DNA of 12,568 nt from the NCBI GenBank assembly GCA_016779505.1, contig JADHNM010000031.1:1-12568 (forward strand), given 5' to 3'. Made by a program: the position numbers and the translations under genes. The notes under the pieces were generated by a model. The model was not told the origin of the DNA. It was given only the letters and a program-made list of their open reading frames with translations, and made no database searches. Below, piece after piece: positions 1 to 7,425 of the stretch; position 1 is the stretch's first letter, and every line of letters starts with the position of its first letter. This DNA is from SAR86 cluster bacterium. Its GTDB lineage: Bacteria > Pseudomonadota > Gammaproteobacteria > Magnimaribacterales > D2472.

Positions 1-197
1 TGGATGGATTCTGGGCAAATGGTCTTGGAATTTGGGACGTTGCTGCAGGCATGCTTATTGCCGAAGAAGCAGGCGCATTAACAAGTGATTTTTTAGGCAA
101 TCCTGATTACAAGAAAAGCGATCATTACCTGTGCGCTACTCCAAAATGCTTTAAGCAGATGCTTGAAGCCATCAAGCCAAATTTCACAGCCCATTAG
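1..197 (+). CDS. suhB: Inositol-1-monophosphatase family protein (SuhB), 3' end only
   Basis: This is the C-terminal 64 codons of a gene that begins before the window. The frame runs from base 3 to a TAG stop at 195-197. The visible protein starts DGFW and carries the family motif WDVAAG (visible residues 11-16), whose Asp is a metal ligand of Mg-dependent inositol monophosphatases. It is followed by the usual EEAGA segment and a C-terminal helix (visible CATPKCFKQMLEAI). In Enterobacteria SuhB also joins the Nus antitermination complex on rRNA operons; whether this one does cannot be judged from the fragment. It converges on secF, and the two stop codons overlap (4 shared bases, 194-197). 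A suhB near secF is familiar from pseudomonads, which favours the suhB label over another member of the family (such as CysQ). The family is sure; the exact name is likely. Confidence 0.85.
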   Translation, partial: DGFWANGLGIWDVAAGMLIAEEAGALTSDFLGNPDYKKSDHYLCATPKCFKQMLEAIKPNFTAH

Positions 198-1108
198 GGC
201 ATATCGTCAAATTCAGCCCCCTCAGGCTCTGGGATTGCAAGATCATCTTGAGTGATTGAAAGGCCTAGTAGCATATTGGCTACAACGTATATTGAAGAAT
301 AAGTACCTACCAAAACCCCAATAATTAAGGCTTGGCTAAACCCTCTAATCATATCTCCACCGAAGAAAAATAAGGCAAACAAGACAAGCAAAGTGGTTAA
401 TGAAGTAATCAAAGTTCTAGACAATGTTTGATTGATAGACCGATTAACAATCTCATCAGGCTCAAATCCTCTCTCGCCTCTAAAATTTTCTCTAATTCTA
501 TCTGAGACAACGATGGTATCGTTTAAAGAATAACCAATGACAGCAAGCAAGGCTGCCAAAACAGTTAAATCAAAATCCCACGATAGCAATGAGAATAACC
601 CAAGAATAATCACGACATCATGAGCAAGCGCTGCGACCGCCCCTAGTGCAAATTTGTACTGAAATCTAAAGGCAACATACAGCAAGATCATGCCAAGGGC
701 TACAAGCATTCCTAGCCCGCCCTGGTCTCTAAGCTCAGAGCCAATCTGAGGTCCAACAAATTCAATTCTTTTAAGCTCGGTTGAAGGATCGGCATCTAGT
801 AAAAATTTATAGATAACGTCCCCAAGCTGACTGTTACCATTTTTATCAGCAACTTTAATTAGCACATCAGAATTAGAGCCAAAATTTACAACCTGAAAAT
901 CATCAAAACCATTGTTAGTCATCAGGTCTCTTATATCGACTAGATCCGCGGCCTCTGCATAAGAAACTTCAATGAGAGTTCCGCCACTAAAATCTAAGCC
1001 TAGATTAAGGCCTTTAAAACTGAGGGAACCAATGGACATAATCAGTAAAACCAAAGAACCTATCGTTGCAAATCTTCGATAGCTCATGAATGGAATGTTA
1101 AAGTTCAT
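194..1108 (-). CDS. secF: Protein translocase subunit SecF
   Basis: SecF is an inner-membrane partner of SecD. The complex uses the proton gradient to pull preproteins released by SecYEG into the periplasm. The 304-residue protein has a first membrane segment at about 15-32, then the P1-domain entry motif GLDFSGGTLIEV (37-48), a short periplasmic domain, and a five-helix C-terminal bundle from about 128. Signature residues are visible: HDV at 163-165 and the GYSLNDTIVVSDRIREN block (192-208), the region of the proton pathway in the family. Length fits the family. The ATG overlaps the secD stop by one base (TAATG), and a strong TAAGGAG lies 11 bases upstream inside secD. The tail after the last helix is acidic (EPEGAEFDDMP). 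It is the last gene of the queA-tgt-yajC-secD-secF operon, with its stop embedded in the end of suhB. Confidence 0.97.
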   Translation of the reverse strand: MNFNIPFMSYRRFATIGSLVLLIMSIGSLSFKGLNLGLDFSGGTLIEVSYAEAADLVDIRDLMTNNGFDDFQVVNFGSNSDVLIKVADKNGNSQLGDVIYKFLLDADPSTELKRIEFVGPQIGSELRDQGGLGMLVALGMILLYVAFRFQYKFALGAVAALAHDVVIILGLFSLLSWDFDLTVLAALLAVIGYSLNDTIVVSDRIRENFRGERGFEPDEIVNRSINQTLSRTLITSLTTLLVLFALFFFGGDMIRGFSQALIIGVLVGTYSSIYVVANMLLGLSITQDDLAIPEPEGAEFDDMP

Positions 1109-2970
1109 TAAACCCTAAGCTCCTTAATATTTTTATTTCCATACATTAAATTGATAATTGCTCTGGTGCCCAAGATGGCTGTAAACATAGAGGTTAGAAT
1201 GCCTATCGACAAAGTGATTGCAAAGCCTTTAACTGGACCAGTGCCAATTGCATAAAGGACGATAGAGGCAATCAGGGTTGTCACATTAGCATCAACAATA
1301 GTTACAAAGGCTCGAGAAAAGCCCTCTTGAATAGCGGTCTGAGGATCCTTGCCCTCTTTAAGTTCTTCTCTGATCCTAGAGAAAATTAATACATTGGCAT
1401 CCACTGCCATACCAATGGTTAGAACAATACCTGCAATTCCAGGAAGAGTAAGAGTAGCTCCCAGTAGAGACATAAAGCCTGTAATCAAAACAACATTGGC
1501 AAACAGAGCAATGTTTGCAGCAAATCCAAACCAACGATAATAAAAAAGCATGAAAGCAATGACTGAGAGTAAGCCAATGATAATGGATCGAACCCCTAAC
1601 TCAATATTCTCTTTTCCAAGACTTGGGCCAACCGTTCTCTCTTCAACAAACTTCATAGGGGCTGCCAAAGCGCCTGCCCTCAGAAGCAAAGCTAACTCAC
1701 TAGCTTCCTGCGGTGAGCCAACCCCAGTGATTCTAAAGGCAGTTCCAAGGACTGCCTGAACCGTTGCAAGACTGATAATTTCTTTCTCAATGTAGGAAGT
1801 CTGCTCTATCACATCATTGCCTTCTGCATCTTGAATTAAAACCGATTTATTTTTTTGCTCAACAAAAAGCACGCCTAAGCGCCTGCCGATGTTTCCATTA
1901 GTCGCTTTTTGCATTGCGCGGCCACCCTGCATGTCTAGGGTGATATTGACTTGCGCAAATCCACTTTCATCAAAACCAGAACTTGCATTGGTAACTCTTT
2001 CTCCAGCAACAATTATATTTTTTTCTAAAAATGCTGAGCCCATGCGCTCATCTTGAAAATCAAATTCTTCTTTACGCAATCTTGAAGTGGTGGATGCAGC
2101 CTCAAGCCTAAACTCTAAATTGGCTGTCTTGCCAATAATTTTTTTTGCAGCAGTTGTGTCTTGAACGCCTGGAAGCTCCACAACAATCCTGCTGCTGCCT
2201 TGACGTTGCACGATGGGCTCGCTCACTCCTAGCTCATTAACCCTGTTCCTTAAAGTCATAAGGTTTTGCCCGACTGCGTAGTCTCTAATTTCTTTGATTG
2301 CATTTTGCGAGTAGGCAACCTCAACAAGGTTTCTAACAGAATTGGGTTTTAAATCATAAAATGGAGTTCCTAGAGGGGTGATATTATCTTCATTAAACAT
2401 TCTAAGTGCTTTGTTATAGTCCTCATCACTGGCAAAGGAAAACAATAACTCTTTACCTTCTTTACGAGAGCTTTCAACATTGATTCGATCGTCTCGGAAT
2501 TTCTTTCTATATTCGTTCAGCAACGATTCAAGGCGATTGTCTAATGCGCTATCAATATCTACCTCTAAAAGGAAGTGGACTCCTCCTGATAAATCTAAGC
2601 CAAGTTTTAATGGCCCTCCTCCTATATCTCTAAGCCATTGAGGTGTTGAGGGTTCAAGATTGAGGGCAACAATTGCTCGATCGAGCAAAGTGTTTTGTAA
2701 AGCCGCTTTGCCAGCAAGCTGATCATCAAAAGAATTAAACTTTGCAATGATGTTATTGTCTTTTAGTCCAACTGATTCAACGCCAATAGATTGGTCTTCT
2801 AGTATGTCTTGAACTTGATTTAGTAAAATCTGATCAGCAGATTTACCTGAATCAGTATATGCAATCTGGATAGCTGGCTTGGCAGGATATAAATTTGGCA
2901 GGGAATAGATCAAACCAATAGACAACACCATCAATATAAATGCGTATGTCCAGATTGAAAATCTATTCAT
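1108..2970 (-). CDS. secD: Protein translocase subunit SecD
   Basis: SecD pairs with SecF and YajC and acts after SecA-driven insertion, completing protein export with the proton motive force. The 620-residue protein has one N-terminal membrane segment (about 7-25) and a large periplasmic region (about 26-455) that holds the P1 head and base domains. Its C-terminal five-helix bundle runs from about 458 to 608. Family signatures are present: LGLDLSGG at 123-130, the RNRVNELGVSEP stretch (241-252), and AVDANVLIFSRIREEL (522-537). Asp524 corresponds to the essential membrane Asp519 of E. coli SecD. Length matches E. coli (615). The ATG lies 9 bases after the yajC stop, behind a weak AAAGA purine patch, and the TAA shares one base with the secF ATG, so translational coupling is likely. 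No anomaly was seen. Confidence 0.97.
   Translation of the reverse strand: MNRFSIWTYAFILMVLSIGLIYSLPNLYPAKPAIQIAYTDSGKSADQILLNQVQDILEDQSIGVESVGLKDNNIIAKFNSFDDQLAGKAALQNTLLDRAIVALNLEPSTPQWLRDIGGGPLKLGLDLSGGVHFLLEVDIDSALDNRLESLLNEYRKKFRDDRINVESSRKEGKELLFSFASDEDYNKALRMFNEDNITPLGTPFYDLKPNSVRNLVEVAYSQNAIKEIRDYAVGQNLMTLRNRVNELGVSEPIVQRQGSSRIVVELPGVQDTTAAKKIIGKTANLEFRLEAASTTSRLRKEEFDFQDERMGSAFLEKNIIVAGERVTNASSGFDESGFAQVNITLDMQGGRAMQKATNGNIGRRLGVLFVEQKNKSVLIQDAEGNDVIEQTSYIEKEIISLATVQAVLGTAFRITGVGSPQEASELALLLRAGALAAPMKFVEERTVGPSLGKENIELGVRSIIIGLLSVIAFMLFYYRWFGFAANIALFANVVLITGFMSLLGATLTLPGIAGIVLTIGMAVDANVLIFSRIREELKEGKDPQTAIQEGFSRAFVTIVDANVTTLIASIVLYAIGTGPVKGFAITLSIGILTSMFTAILGTRAIINLMYGNKNIKELRV
1120..1126 (-). 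promoter_or_regulatory. Ribosome binding site of secF
   Basis: On the minus strand the seven bases read TAAGGAG, a full match to the core anti-Shine-Dalgarno partner, inside the last codons of secD and 11 bases before the secF ATG. The spacing is longer than the optimum. A second purine patch (AGGG) sits closer to the start. It is one of only three clear Shine-Dalgarno sites in the window. Confidence 0.6.
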
Positions 2971-2979
2971 AATCTTTAA

Positions 2980-3291
2980 CTAGTCAATGGATGCAATGGT
3001 CCCTTTTGGTAGGGTATTCGCGATAGCAGTTTTTTGCAGTTTAAAAGTAATATTCTCACTAACCTCAATTGAGACGTAAGGTCCTTTAATTTCCTTGATC
3101 CGACCTATGATTCCGCCTGCAGCCACTACCTCATCACCCTTTTCAAGCCCGTCCATCATTTCTTGCAAGGCTTTCATACGTTTTTGCTGAGGTCGTATTG
3201 TCATAAAATACATCAAAGCTAAAAATCCTATAAAAAAGACAATAATAGGATCTGGTAACCACCATGGTAATTGTTGCTGTGTTTCGTTCAT
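2980..3291 (-). CDS. yajC: Sec translocon accessory protein YajC
   Basis: YajC is a small inner-membrane protein that co-purifies with SecDF and is encoded with it in most proteobacteria; cells survive without it. The 103-residue product has a single membrane segment at about 15-31, the positively charged cytoplasmic signature RPQQKRMK at 33-40, and the small basic/acidic domain typical of the family, with the GDEVVAAGGIIGRI stretch near the middle. Length is normal (E. coli 110). The start is supported by a GGAG five bases upstream of the ATG, which abuts the tgt stop codon. It is co-transcribed between tgt and secD. No odd residues were noticed. Confidence 0.95.
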   Translation of the reverse strand: MNETQQQLPWWLPDPIIVFFIGFLALMYFMTIRPQQKRMKALQEMMDGLEKGDEVVAAGGIIGRIKEIKGPYVSIEVSENITFKLQKTAIANTLPKGTIASID

Positions 3292-3296
3292 ATAAT

Positions 3297-3300
3297 CTCC
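3297..3300 (-). promoter_or_regulatory. Ribosome binding site of yajC
   Basis: GGAG on the minus strand, five bases before the yajC ATG and directly after the tgt TAG. Good core match and spacing; it fixes the yajC start. Confidence 0.65.
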
Positions 3301-4416
3301 CTAGATTAAATGCTTGGGTGCGTCTAAATGCCGCTTATTATAGAAGTCTTTTATGAACTTGGCGAATGAATCTGTCTCAATTGATAGACGAATTTGATTC
3401 ATTAAACTTTGGTAGTAGAAGATATTATGAAAACTATTCAAAATTGAACCAAGCATTTCATTGGTTTTATCAAGATGATTTAAATAGGCTTGTGAATAAT
3501 TTTTACAAACTTTGCATCCACAATTAGGATCAATTGGTTCATCTGAGAGTTTGCTTGGTGCGTTTCTGATATTCAAAACACCATAAGATGTAATGAGTTG
3601 GCCATTGCGAGCATTTCTTGTAGGCAGCACACAATCAAACATATCAATTCCGTAAAAAACTGCCTCTACAATATCTTCAGGTTTTCCTACGCCCATCAAA
3701 TAATGAGGTTTGGATGCTGGCAAATGGGGCGCAAGATGCTGCAGTATTCTGGTTTTATCCTCTTTCGGCTCACCAACACTCAAGCCACCCACCGCAATAC
3801 CATCAAAGCCAATCTCCTCCAGCCCTTGAAGAGAGAGAGTGCGGAGATCCTCATGCATGCCACCTTGAACAATACCAAACAAAGCAGATTCAGACTTGTG
3901 AGCATCACGAGATCTTTGAGCCCAGCGCAAGGATAGTTCCATTGAAATTTTAGCCTGCTCATGTTCTGCAGGATAGGGAGTGCACTCATCAAACACCATA
4001 ACAATATCAGAACCGAGATTAGCTTGAATTTGCATCGAGTCCTCTGGACTCATAAAACATTTCTTTCCATCATAAGGCGACTGAAAGCTCACACCCTCCT
4101 CTGTAATTTTTGCTAAATCTCCAAGACTCCAAACTTGAAAGCCTCCTGAATCGGTAAGTATGGGTTTGTCCCAATTGGAAAACTTATGCAGACCACCAAA
4201 ATTTTTAATTAGCTCATCCCCAGGTCTAAGCATGAGATGATAAGTATTCCCAAGGATAATTTCAGAACCCGTTTCCTGGAGATTCTCAACCTCTAATGCC
4301 TTCACCGTCCCGTTTGTACCCACTGGCATGAATGCAGGCGTTTGAACTCTTCCCCTTGGAAAATCTAACTCTCCTCGCCTGGCATAGCCAGAAGTAGACG
4401 AAACATTAAATTTCAT
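3301..4416 (-). CDS. tgt: tRNA-guanine transglycosylase (queuosine insertion)
   Basis: Tgt exchanges guanine 34 for preQ1 in tRNAs with GUN anticodons (Asp, Asn, His, Tyr), the step before QueA. The 371-residue protein is a TIM barrel of normal length (E. coli 375). The general acid/base Asp89 lies in TDSGGF (88-93). The covalent nucleophile is Asp261 in MFDCVLPTRNARNG (259-272). The GGLSVGE motif is at 210-216. The structural zinc site is complete, with Cys299, Cys301, Cys304 and His330 at the family spacing. The ATG lies inside the 3' end of queA (11-base overlap) with no Shine-Dalgarno sequence in front, so it probably depends on translation of queA. Its stop adjoins the yajC ribosome site. 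It works in one pathway with its upstream neighbour. Confidence 0.97.
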   Translation of the reverse strand: MKFNVSSTSGYARRGELDFPRGRVQTPAFMPVGTNGTVKALEVENLQETGSEIILGNTYHLMLRPGDELIKNFGGLHKFSNWDKPILTDSGGFQVWSLGDLAKITEEGVSFQSPYDGKKCFMSPEDSMQIQANLGSDIVMVFDECTPYPAEHEQAKISMELSLRWAQRSRDAHKSESALFGIVQGGMHEDLRTLSLQGLEEIGFDGIAVGGLSVGEPKEDKTRILQHLAPHLPASKPHYLMGVGKPEDIVEAVFYGIDMFDCVLPTRNARNGQLITSYGVLNIRNAPSKLSDEPIDPNCGCKVCKNYSQAYLNHLDKTNEMLGSILNSFHNIFYYQSLMNQIRLSIETDSFAKFIKDFYNKRHLDAPKHLI

Positions 4417-5434
4417 GGTATTTCAAAAGCATTGCATCGCCATATGACAAAAATCTATATTCTTGTTCGATGGCAGTTTTATAGATAGTCATCATTTTTT
4501 CATATCCAATAAAAGCTGCAACAAGCATGAGCAAAGAGGATTTAGGTAAATGAAAGTTAGTGATCATATGATCGACAACTTTAAACTTATATCCCGGATA
4601 AATAAACAAAGAAGTTTCACCTTTAAAGGCAGATGGTTCATCTTGGAAAGCTGTTTCGATGGCTCTGACTGATGTCGTCCCAACTGCAATAATTTTGCTA
4701 TTACTGGCTTTTGCCCTTTTGACTTGATCAATTAGGCGAGCATCAACTTCAACAAGTTCTTTGTGAATGACATGATCCTCAATATTGTCTGTTTGCACTG
4801 GCTTAAAAGTACCTGCTCCAACATGCAAATTCACATAACCAAACTCCACACCCTTTTGCTGCAGTGAATTGAGCAACTCTTGATCAAAGTGCATACCAGC
4901 CGTGGGTGCAGCCACTGATTCTTGTTTATTAGGATCAGCATAGATTGTTTCGTATCTTTCTTCATCTAACTTTTCTGCTGCTCTATGCATATAGGGAGGC
5001 AATGGAATTTGCCCATATTTCTGAAATAATGCTTGTGGATTAGTAGACCAATCTAAAATAAAGAAATTATCTTTACGACCTTTGACAGTAGCTGAAAATC
5101 TTTTGTCTTGAAATGAAAACACGAGTTCTGCTCCCGCTTTAGGTGCTCTGGATGATTTAACCTGAGTTAAAGTCTGATGATCAGATAAAAACCTCTCCAA
5201 CAAAATCTCTATTTTTCCACCAGTAATTTTTTCTCCATACATTCGAGCTGGAATAACCGAAGTTTGATTCAATATCAAAAGGTCGCCTTTACTTATGTAA
5301 TTTCCAATATCTTTAAAAACCTCATGCTTTATTGATTCTAAGGCAACGAGTAATTTTGAGTCAGCCCTGTGCTCTGATGGGTATTGAGCAATAAGATGCT
5401 CAGGAAGATCGTAATTAAATTTTTCTGTTTTCAT
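4406..5434 (-). CDS. queA: S-adenosylmethionine:tRNA ribosyltransferase-isomerase (QueA)
   Basis: QueA moves the ribosyl part of S-adenosylmethionine onto preQ1 in tRNA to give epoxyqueuosine, the step after Tgt. The 342-residue protein has the N-terminal FNYDLPEHLIAQYP segment (6-19), the GGKIEILLER motif (72-81), AAPTAGMHF (175-183) and the C-terminal TNFHLPKSSLLMLVAAF (292-308), all family hallmarks. Length is close to that of E. coli (356). The ATG at 5432-5434 matches the family N-terminus. It has no Shine-Dalgarno sequence (the upstream bases are CTCCTCTC), and a promoter-like element is placed so that the mRNA leader would be only about 5 bases. It is the first gene of the operon with tgt, yajC, secD and secF, and is divergent from tRNA-Leu across 50 bases. 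Confidence 0.97.
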   Translation of the reverse strand: MKTEKFNYDLPEHLIAQYPSEHRADSKLLVALESIKHEVFKDIGNYISKGDLLILNQTSVIPARMYGEKITGGKIEILLERFLSDHQTLTQVKSSRAPKAGAELVFSFQDKRFSATVKGRKDNFFILDWSTNPQALFQKYGQIPLPPYMHRAAEKLDEERYETIYADPNKQESVAAPTAGMHFDQELLNSLQQKGVEFGYVNLHVGAGTFKPVQTDNIEDHVIHKELVEVDARLIDQVKRAKASNSKIIAVGTTSVRAIETAFQDEPSAFKGETSLFIYPGYKFKVVDHMITNFHLPKSSLLMLVAAFIGYEKMMTIYKTAIEQEYRFLSYGDAMLLKYHEI

Positions 5435-5445
5435 GAGAGGAGCTA

Positions 5446-5474
5446 ATTCTAAAAGATGTTGATCTCAGCTACAA
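5446..5474 (-). promoter_or_regulatory. Candidate sigma-70 promoter of the queA operon
   Basis: On the minus strand, TTGTAG (5469-5474, 3 of 6 to the -35 consensus), a 17-base spacer and TAGAAT (5446-5451, 5 of 6 to the -10) are followed by a predicted start near 5439. That leaves a leader of about 5 bases before the queA ATG, in agreement with the lack of a Shine-Dalgarno site. The -35 is weak, so this is an inference from spacing and position, not proof. Confidence 0.4.
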
Positions 5475-5475
5475 T
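5447..5475 (+). promoter_or_regulatory. Candidate sigma-70 promoter of tRNA-Leu
   Basis: On the plus strand, TTCTAA (5447-5452, 3 of 6), a 17-base spacer and TACAAT (5470-5475, 5 of 6) predict a start near 5482-5483, two or three bases before the mature tRNA 5' end. The bases after the -10 (GACCGCC) are G+C-rich, as in discriminators of stringently controlled stable-RNA promoters. Each hexamer overlaps the opposite hexamer of the queA promoter on the other strand. Confidence 0.4.
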
Positions 5476-5484
5476 GACCGCCAA

Positions 5485-5569
5485 GCCCCATTGGCGGAAT
5501 TGGTAGACGCGCGCGATTCAAAATCGCGTTCCTTCGGGAGTACCTGTTCGACTCAGGTATGGGGCACCA
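5485..5569 (+). tRNA. tRNA-Leu (anticodon CAA)
   Basis: An 85-base class II tRNA with the CCA end encoded. The acceptor stem GCCCCAT (5485-5491) pairs with ATGGGGC (5559-5565), followed by discriminator A and CCA (5567-5569). The D arm has a GCG/CGC stem. The anticodon stem CGCGA/TCGCG encloses the loop TTCAAAA, giving anticodon CAA, which reads UUG. A long variable arm (CTTCGGGAG region) and the T arm ACCTG-TTCGACT-CAGGT complete the cloverleaf. The discriminator A and long variable arm are leucine identity features. It is transcribed away from queA and towards the convergent lipoprotein gene, whose stop lies 12 bases downstream. No T-rich terminator was seen. It is not a queuosine tRNA (those have GUN anticodons), so its place beside queA-tgt has no direct substrate logic. 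Confidence 0.97.
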
Positions 5570-5581
5570 AACTTCTCTGTA

Positions 5582-7411
5582 TCAGTAACCGCAATCAGTA
5601 TTTAAAATAGAAAAAAGATAATTTCTTGTGGTTTCTGCATCTTGCCAGCTATCAGTCGTTGAGATCATATCAAGACAACCCAGATTGTCAGCATTGATAG
5701 GAACCCCTTTAAACAAAATTTCATTATTTCCATTCACAAAGACAGGCTTATTAGGGAAGATTGAGTTTGGCAGAGATCTAAAATTACCTACCCCATCATT
5801 AATTGCAACATGCGCACCATGAAAACTGCTGTAAAAATCTCTTGTTGAATGAATAATGTCAAGGGCCCCATCTAGGTTCATGTCACGAATATAGATATTG
5901 CTTTCTCCATGATGATTAGCTGCTCTTTCTTGGTTAGGTAAACGTGCCTCAGTTTCATCAATTAAATTACCAAAACCATCATTGATTAAGATTTGGATAT
6001 AAGCCCCTTCATAATAGGGATTGGCCCTAGTAATTCCAATTACAACATCCGTAAAACCATCATTGTTTAAATCTCCACTTGCCGCATGATTGTATTTGGT
6101 CTCATTAATACCGAAGGGGCCTGGCGGCATGGAATTTTTTTTCCAGTTTTGGATTTCTTTAGTGCCATCGCTAATCAAAGCAAAGCCTTCTTCAGGCATT
6201 TGATCGAAATTCCACCTATCGTTGAAATTCCAAAAAATAATATCGTCAAACCCATCATTATTTAAGTCTGCGAGCAGACTGCTCATAGGACTAAGATATT
6301 CATAATTCCAATCTAGATTTAGGTGTGGATGAATGGTGAAGCTGCCCTCTCCATCGTTAACCAACAACATGTTGCAAGCAAAAAGGTCAATATCACCATC
6401 CCCATCTGGATCTCCGCCACTTGCATCATGGGCAAAGCTACATAATTGCCCCAAGCCATTATTTTCATCATTAATATTTGCAGAGCTTTCTTCAAACTTA
6501 CCAACAGAATTGGATAACAGCAAAAAATGCGGGAAAGGCTCTATACCCCAACCCTTTTCTTGCTCAACGGATAGACCCATAGAACCAGCAAACACATCAT
6601 CCAAGCCGTCTCCATTTAAATCATCCACAACCAACCTATAAGCAAAGGGATGGGTTGGAGGCTCTGATGCAGCATACAGGCTCAAGTCCTCTGCAAATCC
6701 ACCCTTTTGATCATTTAAATAGATATTAATCGGGCCATAAATTTTTTTACTTTGATCTATGGTGTGCGGAAAAATAGCCCATGCAACCACTAAATCTTCA
6801 TAACCATCTCCATTAAAGTCGCCGGTTGCTATGTTATGAGCATCTTGACCAAACAAGGCGTTCTCATATGTAACACAATCATTTTCTGTGGGGTAACAGA
6901 CTGTTGCTGAATATCTATCTGTGATTTCTATTCCTCCAAACCCTATGTCATGAACGCTAAAAAATGGAGAGGTAAGATATGCAATATTACTTGGATCTGG
7001 GTCTGGAATGTACTTTGTTTGATTTCTAACAACATTAAGCGCTAAGGTTTTTGAACCAGCACATTCAGGCTGCGAAATATTGGTGGTTGCAGATACATTG
7101 AAAGTAAATTCTTTCGCATTAACATAAATTATCGGTGCTCTAAAATTAAAGTTCAGGCCATCTGAGGAACTCATCCATAACAAATCTTCGCTGTTTAACT
7201 GAAATTTACACCCGGCAATGCTGGGGATAACTTGCAAAGCAATAGCATCGTAACTTTCTACAGATGATGGCAAACCAGCAACTGAAAAAGTTAAAGGGTT
7301 AGCTTGCACATCAGAGCTCCCTCCGCCACCTCCACATGAGGACAAAAAAAAGAAGTAACAACAAAATGCAATGAAATTTCTTGAAATATTTTTATTATGT
7401 TTAAATATCAT
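5582..7411 (-). CDS. Secreted FG-GAP/VCBS-repeat lipoprotein, predicted calcium-binding beta-propeller
   Basis: A 609-residue exported protein of unknown specific role. The N-terminus has Lys/Arg, a hydrophobic stretch FIAFCCYFFFL and a lipobox ending in LSSC (Cys26). Five glycines follow and there is no Asp at +2, so under the Lol rule the outer membrane is the expected site. About 170 residues with no recognised domain follow. Then come six Dx[ND]xDG calcium motifs (starting near residues 198, 264, 334, 382, 447, 510) and a seventh, degenerate NADNLG near 573, 48-70 residues apart. Seven such blades resemble the integrin-alpha type propeller. Start choice: an ATG six codons upstream (7427-7429) has no ribosome site and would put extra residues before the signal peptide, whereas 7411 has TAAGG nine bases upstream. 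It is divergent from proB by 39 bases and convergent with tRNA-Leu. Adhesion or surface ligand binding is possible but unproven. Confidence 0.88.
   Translation of the reverse strand: MIFKHNKNISRNFIAFCCYFFFLSSCGGGGGSSDVQANPLTFSVAGLPSSVESYDAIALQVIPSIAGCKFQLNSEDLLWMSSSDGLNFNFRAPIIYVNAKEFTFNVSATTNISQPECAGSKTLALNVVRNQTKYIPDPDPSNIAYLTSPFFSVHDIGFGGIEITDRYSATVCYPTENDCVTYENALFGQDAHNIATGDFNGDGYEDLVVAWAIFPHTIDQSKKIYGPINIYLNDQKGGFAEDLSLYAASEPPTHPFAYRLVVDDLNGDGLDDVFAGSMGLSVEQEKGWGIEPFPHFLLLSNSVGKFEESSANINDENNGLGQLCSFAHDASGGDPDGDGDIDLFACNMLLVNDGEGSFTIHPHLNLDWNYEYLSPMSSLLADLNNDGFDDIIFWNFNDRWNFDQMPEEGFALISDGTKEIQNWKKNSMPPGPFGINETKYNHAASGDLNNDGFTDVVIGITRANPYYEGAYIQILINDGFGNLIDETEARLPNQERAANHHGESNIYIRDMNLDGALDIIHSTRDFYSSFHGAHVAINDGVGNFRSLPNSIFPNKPVFVNGNNEILFKGVPINADNLGCLDMISTTDSWQDAETTRNYLFSILNTDCGY
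5678..6820 (-). repeat. Seven tandem FG-GAP/VCBS calcium-motif repeats within the lipoprotein gene
   Basis: The Dx[ND]xDGxxD motif is encoded at 6803-6820, 6605-6622, 6395-6412, 6251-6268, 6056-6073 and 5867-5884, with a decayed copy at 5678-5695 (Asn-Ala-Asp-Asn-Leu-Gly). On the plus strand these look like recurrent CCATC-TTTAA-like words. The spacing of 144-210 bases is a protein-blade period, so this is a domain repeat rather than a DNA repeat element. Confidence 0.8.
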
Positions 7412-7420
7412 TTTTATTAC

Positions 7421-7425
7421 CCTTA
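7421..7425 (-). promoter_or_regulatory. Ribosome binding site that decides the lipoprotein start
   Basis: TAAGG on the minus strand, nine bases before the ATG at 7409-7411, matches the 5' half of the Shine-Dalgarno consensus at a suitable distance. It lies just inside the frame of the alternative upstream ATG (7427-7429), which has no such site. This is the reason for choosing the shorter protein. Confidence 0.5.

Noticed and set aside
189..200. GCCC-ATTA-GGGC as a bidirectional terminator between suhB and secF
   Set aside because: The stem is only four base pairs and no T-run follows on either strand.
3598..3953. Open reading frames on the plus strand opposite tgt (112 and 79 codons)
   Set aside because: They lie wholly opposite a well-conserved enzyme gene, have no ribosome site and give low-complexity, unrecognisable proteins. 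They are shadows of the tgt codon pattern.
5545..5569. The tRNA-Leu 3' end as an attachment site with a second copy downstream
   Set aside because: I searched the rest of the window by eye for the T-arm/acceptor sequence and found no duplicate, and no integrase gene is present.
4406..5569. Idea that queA-tgt act on the adjacent tRNA
   Set aside because: Queuosine is placed in GUN anticodons; this tRNA-Leu has CAA, so it is not a substrate.
5678..6820. Recurrent CCATC...TTTAA words that look like an interspersed DNA repeat or a CRISPR-like array
   Set aside because: They are unequal, imperfect, spaced 144-210 bases apart and in frame. They encode the repeated calcium motif of the lipoprotein.
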